In this document: positions 8,247 through 14,825 of the stretch, piece after piece
Position numbering within the stretch: position 1 is the first letter of the stretch
How the letters are laid out: the number at the start of each line of letters is the position of its first letter
From: JBCBKU01 sp038521345
GTDB lineage: Bacteria; Pseudomonadota; Alphaproteobacteria; Rhodobacterales; Rhodobacteraceae
DNA: 39,127 bases
Direction of reading: 5' to 3'
Assembly (NCBI GenBank): GCA_038521345.1
Contig: JBCBKU010000026.1
Span: 1 to 39,127, forward strand
Program-made: the position numbers and the translations under genes
The notes under the pieces: model-generated
Database searches by the model: none
Seen by the model: the letters and a program-made list of their open reading frames with translations, nothing else
Told to the model about the DNA's origin: nothing

Positions 8247-8274
8247 GCCGGCCCTTATTGGGCCGGCTTTCTTT
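8247..8274 (+). terminator. Rho-independent terminator of the iron-binding protein gene
   Basis: An 8-bp GC stem (GCCGGCCC / GGGCCGGC) with loop TTATT is followed by TTTCTTT. It sits 25 bases after the stop codon. Its T-tract overlaps the stop of the convergent permease gene. Confidence 0.9.
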
Positions 8275-9958
8275 ATGCGGCGCGCGATATCGTGGGGGAC
8301 ATTGCAGTATCGACCGCCGCCCGCCGCACTCCAAGCGCGCGGCAGACCAGGATGACCGGAAGAAGGCCGATCGCGACAATCACAAGGCTCGGGACCGCCG
8401 CGCCGGCCAGGCGTTCATCGGCGGCGAGCCGGTGGGCCTGCACCGCTAGCGTATCGTAATTGAAGGGCCGCATGATCAGTGTTGCGGGCAGTTCCTTGGC
8501 AACGTCGACGAAGACGATCAGCCCCGCGGTGAGAACGCTCGGGCGAAGGATCGGAAGGTGCACGCGGGCCAGCATACCGGCGGGGCTTTGACCGAGCGTT
8601 CGGGCGACGGCATCCATGTTCGCCGGGACCGAGCTCAGCCCACTGTCGTATGCGCCAAGCGCCGCTGCCATGAACCGTACCATATAGGCCACCACCAGCA
8701 GCCAGATGGATCCGGTCACCAGCAGGCCCGTCGATATGTCGAAGGTCGCCCGCATCCAGGCATCGAGCGCATTGTCGAAGGCCGCGAAAGGCACCAGCAG
8801 GCCGACCGCGATTACACCCCCCGGCACCGCGTAGCCGAGACGGCCGATATTGGCCGCAGCGCGCGCGATAGGGCCGGGGGAAAGCCGCGCGTTGAACCCG
8901 ATCGCGACCGCTGCCAGCACCGTTATCAGGGCCGAGATTGAGGCTAGGGTGACCGTGTTCCGGATGAATCCGAGATAGCGCGGGCTGAGAAGATCCTGTT
9001 CCGAGCCGATGGCCATGTTGGCCAGAATGATGACGGGCAGGAGGAACCCGAAGAGCACAGGAACCGCACAGAACGCCGCCGCTGTCCATGCGTGCCAGCC
9101 GCGCAACCCCATCGGGCTCAGGCGTTCAAGCCGTTTGCCCGGCGTGTGGTGGCGGGCCGCCCCACGCTGCTGACGTTCAAGGGCCGCGATAAGAAGCGCG
9201 AAGGCCAGGAGCCCAAGTGCCAGTTGCGCGGCGGCCGCACGATCCGCCAGCGAAAACCAGCTGAGGTAGATGCCCGTGGCATAGGTTTGCACGCCGAAAT
9301 AGGCGGTGGTTCCGTAATCGGCGATGGTCTCCATCAGCGCGAGCAGCACGCCCGCGGCGATCGCGGGCCGTGCCATCGGCAGGCTCACTGCCCGGAAGGC
9401 GCCCCAGGCCGACCGCCCGAGCGCGCGGGCGGCGATGAACGCGGTGCTGCTTTGCTGAAGGAACGCCGCCCGCGCGAGCAGATAGACATACGGATAAAGC
9501 ACAAGGGTCAGCATGACCGCCGCGCCCCCGGTTGAGCGCACTTCGGGGAACCAGTAGTCGCGGGGCCCCCATCCGGTGATGTCGCGCAACGTGGCCTGAA
9601 CGATGCCGGGATGGTCGAGCACATCGGTATAGGCGTAGGCGAGCACATAGGCCGGAAAGGCAAGCGGCAACGCCAGAGCAATCTCGAAGAGCCGGGCGCC
9701 GGGAAAGCGTGTCATGGTGACAAGCCACGCCGCGCCGGTTCCAATGAGCGCGGTTCCGATCCCGACGCAGACAACAAGGGTCAGCGTGGTCGCGGTGTAA
9801 CGGGGCAGGACCGTGTCCCAGAGGGCAGCAAGCGTGCCGTGCCCCCCGGCCAATGCGGCGACGAGGGTGGCGAGCATGGGCAGCAAGCACAGCGCGGCGA
9901 CCGTCGCCGCCGCAATCCGCAGGGCCGTTTGAGTGCGCGCACGTGGCCTGTCAGGCAA
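8273..9958 (-). CDS. Ferric iron ABC transporter permease, fused two-domain type
   Basis: A 561-residue inner-membrane protein with two copies of the six-helix ABC permease domain, the FbpB/FutB arrangement. It has repeated hydrophobic helices throughout and permease EAA-loop-like segments (ARALGRSAWGAFRAVSLPMARP and ARTLGQSPAGMLARVHLPILRP regions). The only workable start is a TTG at 9958, which overlaps the tpiA stop codon (9951-9953); there is no good in-frame ATG before the first helix. It is thus translationally coupled to triosephosphate isomerase. It probably pairs with the binding protein encoded convergently. Confidence 0.85.
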   Translation of the reverse strand: MPDRPRARTQTALRIAAATVAALCLLPMLATLVAALAGGHGTLAALWDTVLPRYTATTLTLVVCVGIGTALIGTGAAWLVTMTRFPGARLFEIALALPLAFPAYVLAYAYTDVLDHPGIVQATLRDITGWGPRDYWFPEVRSTGGAAVMLTLVLYPYVYLLARAAFLQQSSTAFIAARALGRSAWGAFRAVSLPMARPAIAAGVLLALMETIADYGTTAYFGVQTYATGIYLSWFSLADRAAAAQLALGLLAFALLIAALERQQRGAARHHTPGKRLERLSPMGLRGWHAWTAAAFCAVPVLFGFLLPVIILANMAIGSEQDLLSPRYLGFIRNTVTLASISALITVLAAVAIGFNARLSPGPIARAAANIGRLGYAVPGGVIAVGLLVPFAAFDNALDAWMRATFDISTGLLVTGSIWLLVVAYMVRFMAAALGAYDSGLSSVPANMDAVARTLGQSPAGMLARVHLPILRPSVLTAGLIVFVDVAKELPATLIMRPFNYDTLAVQAHRLAADERLAGAAVPSLVIVAIGLLPVILVCRALGVRRAAVDTAMSPTISRAA

Positions 9959-10706
9959 AAGCGGCCTCGAGGGCCGAGATGATGCCCGAGAAATCGCCCG
10001 CTTTCAGGGATGCGCCACCCACAAGCGCGCCATCGACATTGGCGACATCGAAGATCTCGGCGGCGTTCGACGGTTTGACCGACCCTCCGTAAAGGATACG
10101 GACCGACCGGCCGACCCCTTCGCCGAACCGCTGCTCGATCTTGGTGCGGATGAAGCCGTGAACTTCGCCGATCTCGTCCATCGTCGGCACCTTGCCGGTG
10201 CCGATGGCCCAAACCGGTTCATAGGCGATCACAAGGTTCTGGCCGGTTGCGAGGTCCGGAACCGAACCCGCCAACTGGCCGACGATGATGTCGAGCGTGT
10301 TGGCACTCTCCCGTTGGCTCAGGGTCTCGCCTACGCAGATGATCGCGACCAACCCCGCTTCCCACGCGGAGATGGCCTTTTCCCAGACCATCTGGTTCGT
10401 TTCACCATGATCGGTGCGGCGTTCGGAATGGCCGAGGATCACGTATTGCGCACCGGCATCGGCCAGCATCGAAGCCGAGATGTCGCCGGTATGCGCGCCC
10501 GATGCGGCGGCGTGGCAATCCTGGCCCCCGGTGGCAATCCCGCTGCCTTCGGTGGCGGACGTCATCCGGGTCAGCAACGTGGCCGGAGGGCAAACAAGCA
10601 CATCGACCTCGGGCGACGGATGGGCCGCCTTCAAGGCTTCGATTTCGTTCAGGGACGTACTGGTCCCATTCATCTTCCAGTTTCCTGCCGCCAGACCGCG
10701 CCGCAT
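9951..10706 (-). CDS. tpiA: Triosephosphate isomerase
   Basis: A 251-residue enzyme interconverting dihydroxyacetone phosphate and glyceraldehyde 3-phosphate in glycolysis and gluconeogenesis. The catalytic residues are K11 (GNWKMNG), H93 (VILGHSERR) and E163 (AYEPVWAIGTGK). The phosphate-binding region ILYGGSVKPSNAAE follows near the end. The start at 10706 is fixed by the family N-terminus (MRRGLAAGNWKMNG) and by GGAGGG, which lies inside the end of the upstream TfoX-like gene. A longer start at 10745 would run into that gene. Confidence 0.96.
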   Translation of the reverse strand: MRRGLAAGNWKMNGTSTSLNEIEALKAAHPSPEVDVLVCPPATLLTRMTSATEGSGIATGGQDCHAAASGAHTGDISASMLADAGAQYVILGHSERRTDHGETNQMVWEKAISAWEAGLVAIICVGETLSQRESANTLDIIVGQLAGSVPDLATGQNLVIAYEPVWAIGTGKVPTMDEIGEVHGFIRTKIEQRFGEGVGRSVRILYGGSVKPSNAAEIFDVANVDGALVGGASLKAGDFSGIISALEAAFA

Positions 10707-10708
10707 GA

Positions 10709-11023
10709 TTATCCCTCCGCCAAGGCTTGCCTCGCCAAGTTGCAAGCAAGCGCGGGGTCGTCAAGTGCTGCCTCGGGGCAGGACCAATAGCCCATGCGAC
10801 GTACCTGTCCGTCTGACGGCCGCACCCATTCGAAAGCCTGTGCACCCTCGGCGCGCAGTGCCTCGGCAAGGCGTCCTCTTGAGCGGAAATAAAGCGTTCC
10901 ATCGCGGTGAATGGCCGCAAAGATGCGACCGTCCGCGTACACCGCATAAGCCCCCATCATCGGATGAACCGAAATCTTGCCGAGATCGGCAAAGAGCTCG
11001 GTCAGCCTTTCGAGATCGCTCAC
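10709..11023 (-). CDS. TfoX/Sxy N-terminal domain protein
   Basis: A 104-residue protein. The order MMGAYAVYADGRIFAAIHRDG followed by LYFRSRG and a C-terminal WVRPSDGQVRRMGYWSCPEAALDD matches the TfoX N-terminal domain. In gammaproteobacteria, Sxy/TfoX promotes competence gene expression, but single-domain alphaproteobacterial versions have no established role. It overlaps erpA by four bases and carries the tpiA ribosome binding site at its own end, so the three genes are likely one transcript. Confidence 0.8.
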   Translation of the reverse strand: MSDLERLTELFADLGKISVHPMMGAYAVYADGRIFAAIHRDGTLYFRSRGRLAEALRAEGAQAFEWVRPSDGQVRRMGYWSCPEAALDDPALACNLARQALAEG

Positions 11024-11397
11024 CCCTCGCGTTCGGCCTGAAGCGTCTCAACGTCTTTGAATTTAATCGATTCTCCGCATCCGCAAGCATCTGCGACATT
11101 TGGATTGCGGAATTTGAAGCCAGCCTCGAGAAGCGAGACTTCGTAGTCGATCTCGGTCCCGAAGAGGAACATCTGCGCCATCGGAGCAATCATCACACGG
11201 GCCCCGTCCGACTCGACGACTTCGTCATTGGGGTCGACCTTCGCCGCGTAGTCCATGGTGTATTCCATGCCAGCGCAGCCGCCTTTCTTCACGCCGATGC
11301 GCAATCCGGCATGACCCTCTGCCTCCATCAACTGGCGGATCTGGGTGGCGGCCTTTGGCGTTATCGTGACGGCGTCCTTGCCGGGAATGCCAAACAT
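11020..11397 (-). CDS. erpA: HesB/IscA-type iron-sulfur carrier (ErpA/SufA)
   Basis: A 125-residue A-type carrier that passes Fe-S clusters to target proteins. The three conserved cysteines are C41 (KKGGCAGMEY), C105 and C107 (DACGCGES). The start at 11397 follows an AAGGA site. Whether it is ErpA or SufA cannot be told from sequence alone; the neighbourhood has sufT nearby but no sufBCDS genes. It is followed by the TfoX-like gene with a four-base overlap. Confidence 0.85.
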   Translation of the reverse strand: MFGIPGKDAVTITPKAATQIRQLMEAEGHAGLRIGVKKGGCAGMEYTMDYAAKVDPNDEVVESDGARVMIAPMAQMFLFGTEIDYEVSLLEAGFKFRNPNVADACGCGESIKFKDVETLQAEREG

Positions 11398-11401
11398 GGG
11401 G

Positions 11402-11425
11402 TTGGTCCTTCGAATGCTTGACCAA
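11402..11425 (-). promoter_or_regulatory. Leader hairpin before erpA
   Basis: TTGGTC and GACCAA (11402-11407 and 11420-11425) form a 6-bp inverted repeat in the short leader, on the erpA template side. The proximal arm is next to the AAGGA ribosome binding site, so the hairpin could mask it. This is a weak call. Confidence 0.25.
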
Positions 11426-11473
11426 GAACCTAGGTGATCCCGGGCGTTGTCTCAAGGTGTTCGGGTGGGCCGA

Positions 11474-11505
11474 CCGAAAACGGGCGACCAGAATATGGTC
11501 GCCCG
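11474..11505 (-). terminator. Probable rho-independent terminator downstream of sufT
   Basis: Read on the minus strand, a 10-bp stem (CGGGCGACCA / TGGTCGCCCG, loop TATTC) is followed by TTTTC. It lies about 170 bases past the sufT stop, in the gap before erpA, and would separate sufT from erpA. Confidence 0.6.
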
Positions 11506-11609
11506 CGGCCGGGCACCGGATGCCGTTGGGACAGGGGGAGAACCCGGGCGGCCAAACTTTCAGATGGGGCGGTCGCAGCTCCGCTCTCCCAACAACGATG
11601 GCCCCCAAG

Positions 11610-11643
11610 CGTGACGGTAATCCGACACCGGCGTCACGTTTTT
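11610..11643 (+). terminator. Orphan plus-strand terminator-like hairpin
   Basis: CGTGACG and CGTCACG (11610-11616 and 11632-11638) pair in a 7-bp stem with a 15-base loop and are followed immediately by five T. No plus-strand gene precedes it within the gap. Possible uses are ending an antisense transcript or an unannotated small RNA. Confidence 0.35.
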
Positions 11644-11677
11644 GCGATGATTGAATGACACTTAGAAGGTGAAGTGC

Positions 11678-12037
11678 TCACATGAAGCCAAGTTCGAGAC
11701 GCGCTTCGTCCGACATCATGTCCATCCCCCATGGAGGATCCCAGGTGATTTCCACATTCACGGTCTTGACCCCGGGAAGCGGCGCGATCGCCTCGGCAAC
11801 CCAGCCGGGCATCTCACCGGCCACCGGACATCCCGGCGCAGTCAGGGTCATCAGAACCTCGACATCGCCCTCTTCCAAGATGGACACCGTGTAAACGAGA
11901 CCCAAATCGTAGATATTCACAGGAATTTCAGGGTCATAGACCGACCTGCACGCCTCGACGACGCTGTCGTAAAGGGGGTGGTCGGTCGTCGAAGGTCGGA
12001 TCAGCGGCGTGCCTTCGATCGGATCCTGCGTAGTCAT
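11678..12037 (-). CDS. sufT: SufT / MIP18-family Fe-S assembly factor (DUF59)
   Basis: A 119-residue protein with the DUF59 signature DPEIPVNIYDLGLVY (35-49) and C70 in LTAPGCPVAGE. It aids maturation of Fe-S proteins. It is alone here, separated from erpA by a 280-base gap that carries a probable terminator. The ATG at 12037 is followed by the usual poorly conserved leader before DHPLYDSVVEACRSVYD. Confidence 0.88.
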   Translation of the reverse strand: MTTQDPIEGTPLIRPSTTDHPLYDSVVEACRSVYDPEIPVNIYDLGLVYTVSILEEGDVEVLMTLTAPGCPVAGEMPGWVAEAIAPLPGVKTVNVEITWDPPWGMDMMSDEARLELGFM

Positions 12038-12110
12038 GCCTGCGCTCGCTCATGGAATTCTTGACTGTTGATATAAGGATTGGACCAACCGGCGTCCAGT
12101 GATGCGCGGT

Positions 12111-12578
12111 TCAGACGCCCAGAGGCAGGGCGGCATGATCCTTTTTGTGGCTCAGGACAAAATGCGTGGTCGATGACCGGACGAGCCCGGTGGCCAGCAC
12201 ACGACGCATGATGATGCGTTCAAGATCTTCCGGATCCTCGGCAACGACCTTGAGCAGATAGTCATCCGATCCCGTTACGGACGCGCATTCGATAATGTTT
12301 TCATTGTCTTGCACGAAGACGTCAAACTTGCCCACGGTTTCTTCGGTGTGATCCAGAAGCGAGACGTGAACATAGGCCATGGTGGTCAGGCCAAGACGTT
12401 TGCGATCGAGAAGGGCCGCGTAGCGCTGGATGATCCCCGCGTCCTCGAGCCGCTTGAGCCGCCTCCAGACTGGTGAAGTCGACAGGTTCAGGCGCTGGGC
12501 GAGATCTTGAACGCTGATGCGGCCATCTTGCTGAAGCACCTTCAGAAGCCGGCGCTCGGTGTCATCAAGGGAAGGCAG
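12111..12578 (-). CDS. Lrp/AsnC family regulator with a non-AUG start
   Basis: The protein has an Lrp-type winged helix (ISVQDLAQRLNLSTSPVWRRL) followed by a RAM ligand-binding domain (VTGSDDYLLKVVAED is its core). The family N-terminus (about PSLDDTERRLLKVL) is preceded by no ATG, GTG or TTG. An AAGGAG site lies 7 bases ahead of a CTG at 12578, which I take as the start, giving about 155 residues. Alternatives are a TTG at 12620 or an ATG at 12710; the latter would begin inside the divergent gene's start region. It is divergent from phenylalanine hydroxylase and likely controls it, responding to an amino acid. Confidence 0.8.
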   Translation of the reverse strand: MPSLDDTERRLLKVLQQDGRISVQDLAQRLNLSTSPVWRRLKRLEDAGIIQRYAALLDRKRLGLTTMAYVHVSLLDHTEETVGKFDVFVQDNENIIECASVTGSDDYLLKVVAEDPEDLERIIMRRVLATGLVRSSTTHFVLSHKKDHAALPLGV

Positions 12579-12614
12579 AATATCACTCCTTATCGATCTT
12601 TTTGGGATGAATCG

Positions 12615-12629
12615 CCGCAAACATTGCGG
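12615..12629. promoter_or_regulatory. 15-bp palindrome between the Lrp gene and phhA
   Basis: CCGCAA-ACA-TTGCGG is an exact palindrome with a 3-base centre in the divergent promoter region. The 15-bp length fits an Lrp-family operator, so it may serve both autoregulation and phhA control. This is inferred from position and symmetry only. Confidence 0.45.
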
Positions 12630-12703
12630 GATTCTAACAGGAATAGAAAGAAAAACGGTCAGAGGAGCGGATATTCTTTGCTGGCCATAGCTAGGAGGGT
12701 GCC

Positions 12704-13489
12704 ATGACAAGTTATCGTGCCAAGATCCCGGGCCCGGATGGAAGCATCACCTACACGCCGGGCGAGCACGCCGTATGGCGCGACCTAATGGCGCGCCAAC
12801 GCCCAAACGTGGACCGTCACATGTCCCGGGTGTTCCTTGATGGCCTCGCAAAGCTGAACCTGTCCGAAGTTCGGGTCCCGCGCATCACCGAGATTCGCGC
12901 CGCGCTTGGCGCGGCGACGGGATGGTCGGTCGAACCTGTCCCGGCGCTGATCCCCGAGACAGAGTTCTTCCGACTTCTGGCCGGTTGTCGCTTCCCGGCC
13001 GCATCCTTCATCCGGCGACGGGAGCATTTCGACTACATCGAAGAGCCCGACATCTTTCACGAGATCTTCGGCCATGCGCCGCTGCTTGCCGATCCCCGAT
13101 TTGCCGCGTTCTCGCGGCATATCGGGAAGACCGGTCTCGACGCGCCCGCGGACATCCATGGTGATCTGATCCGGCTTTACTGGTTCGCGATCGAGTTCGG
13201 CCTGACGACCGAAGACGGTGTGACGAAGGCGCTTGGTGCGGGGCTTGCCTCGTCTCCCACGGAGCTCCCATGGTCGGTTCTGGCGCCGGAAGTCGAGCGG
13301 CGTGCCTTTGTGCTGCGGGACGTTCTGCGCACGCCCTACCGGATCGACATCAAACAGCCGGTCTACTACGTCATCGAAGATCTCGATGCGCTGTTCGATC
13401 TCGCCGAGATCGATCTTGCGACCGAGATCGCGGCGGCGCGGGCCAAGGGCATGTTCGCCCCGAACTTTCCTCTGATAGCGGCGGAGTAG
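12704..13489 (+). CDS. phhA: Phenylalanine 4-monooxygenase
   Basis: A 261-residue aromatic amino acid hydroxylase that converts phenylalanine to tyrosine with tetrahydropterin and O2. The iron ligands are visible: H119 and H124 in FHEIFGHAP, and E164 in YWFAIEFGL. The length fits bacterial single-domain enzymes. AGGAGG precedes the ATG at 12704. The divergent Lrp-type regulator suggests induction by phenylalanine or another aromatic amino acid. No pterin recycling enzyme or tyrosine degradation gene is in the window. Confidence 0.95.
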   Translation: MTSYRAKIPGPDGSITYTPGEHAVWRDLMARQRPNVDRHMSRVFLDGLAKLNLSEVRVPRITEIRAALGAATGWSVEPVPALIPETEFFRLLAGCRFPAASFIRRREHFDYIEEPDIFHEIFGHAPLLADPRFAAFSRHIGKTGLDAPADIHGDLIRLYWFAIEFGLTTEDGVTKALGAGLASSPTELPWSVLAPEVERRAFVLRDVLRTPYRIDIKQPVYYVIEDLDALFDLAEIDLATEIAAARAKGMFAPNFPLIAAE

Positions 13490-13532
13490 CACCGGCTTTG
13501 CATCCCAGAGGCGCCTGCGCTAACGCTCGAGG

Positions 13533-14660
13533 ATGACAGCGTTTTCCTTTGAGCTTCAGGCGACCGATGGCGCGGCGCGGTCCGGTGTCATCCGCACTGC
13601 GCGTGGTGAGATCCGGACACCTGCCTTTATGCCTGTCGGCACGGCGGGCACGGTCAAGGCGATGCGCCCGGAAGATGTGCGGGCCACGGGCGCGGACGTT
13701 CTTCTTGGCAACACATACCATCTGATGCTGCGCCCGGGCGCCGAGCGGGTTGCGCGCCTCGGCGGTTTGCACAGTTTCATGAACTGGGAGCGCCCCATTC
13801 TCACGGATTCCGGCGGCTTTCAGGTGATGAGCCTTTCCGATCTGCGCACGCTGACCGAGGAGGGCGTGCGGTTCAAAAGCCATATCGACGGGTCGGAACA
13901 CCACCTCACACCCGAGAGAAGCATGGAAATCCAGGCACTTCTCGGTTCAGACATCGTGATGGCCTTCGATGAATGCCCAAGCCTGCCCGCCGATCGGGAC
14001 CGGATTGCCGAGAGTATGGCGTTGTCGATGCGATGGGCCCGTCGGTCGCGGGAGGCCTTCGGCGAGCGACCCAATCACGCACTTTTTGGTATTCAACAAG
14101 GGGGCTTAGAGCGCGATCTTCGAGAGGAAAGCGCCGAGGCGCTGCGCGAGATCGGGTTCGAAGGCTATGCCGTCGGGGGATTGGCCGTGGGCGAGGGTCA
14201 GGAGGCGATGTTCGGTGTTCTGGATTATGCCCCGGGGATGCTGCCGGAAGATCGCCCGCGCTACTTGATGGGGGTTGGAAAACCCGATGACATTGTCGGT
14301 GCGGTGCTGCGCGGGATCGACATGATGGATTGCGTTTTGCCAACAAGATCAGGGCGTACTGGGCAACTGTTCACGCGGCGTGGCGTGGTGAACATCAAGA
14401 ATGCGCGTCACGCCGATGATCCGCGCCCGCTGGACGAGGAATGTGGGTGCCCCGCCTGTCAGAACTACAGCCGGGCCTATCTCCACCACCTCTTCCGGTC
14501 TGGCGAGATCTTGGGTTCGATGCTTATGACCTGGCACAACCTGACCTATTATCAGGATTTGATGGCCGATCTTCGTGACGCGATTGCGAATGGGCGTTTG
14601 GCTGAGTTCGTGCGGGCGTTCGAGGCGCGCCGCGTGGAAGGCGACATCGAACCGATCTGA
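13533..14660 (+). CDS. tgt: Queuine/preQ1 tRNA-guanine transglycosylase
   Basis: A 375-residue TIM-barrel enzyme that exchanges guanine 34 for preQ1 in tRNAs with GUN anticodons. Residues visible: D92 in TDSGGFQ, the nucleophile D266 in IDMMDCVLPTRSGRTG, and the zinc site C304, C306, C309 plus H335 (TWHNL). The ATG at 13533 follows GAGG. It is a monocistronic-looking gene between phhA and the large acidic protein. Confidence 0.97.
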   Translation: MTAFSFELQATDGAARSGVIRTARGEIRTPAFMPVGTAGTVKAMRPEDVRATGADVLLGNTYHLMLRPGAERVARLGGLHSFMNWERPILTDSGGFQVMSLSDLRTLTEEGVRFKSHIDGSEHHLTPERSMEIQALLGSDIVMAFDECPSLPADRDRIAESMALSMRWARRSREAFGERPNHALFGIQQGGLERDLREESAEALREIGFEGYAVGGLAVGEGQEAMFGVLDYAPGMLPEDRPRYLMGVGKPDDIVGAVLRGIDMMDCVLPTRSGRTGQLFTRRGVVNIKNARHADDPRPLDEECGCPACQNYSRAYLHHLFRSGEILGSMLMTWHNLTYYQDLMADLRDAIANGRLAEFVRAFEARRVEGDIEPI

Positions 14661-14825
14661 GCGACGTTCACCGCCACATTTCGGCCGCATTGTTCCCGCC
14701 GCGGCATCAGCCAACCTTGATTTACTGCATTGGCGCAGCGCACAAGAAAAAGGCAGAAATCTGTCGGTTTCAACCCTGACTTGTTTTAGGCTCCCAGCGG
14801 TACGCGTTTATCGAGGGGTGGCACC

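Noticed and set aside
8247..8274. The iron-binding protein terminator as a bidirectional terminator
   Set aside because: On the minus strand the hairpin is followed by GCTGCTT rather than a T-tract, so only plus-strand use is supported.
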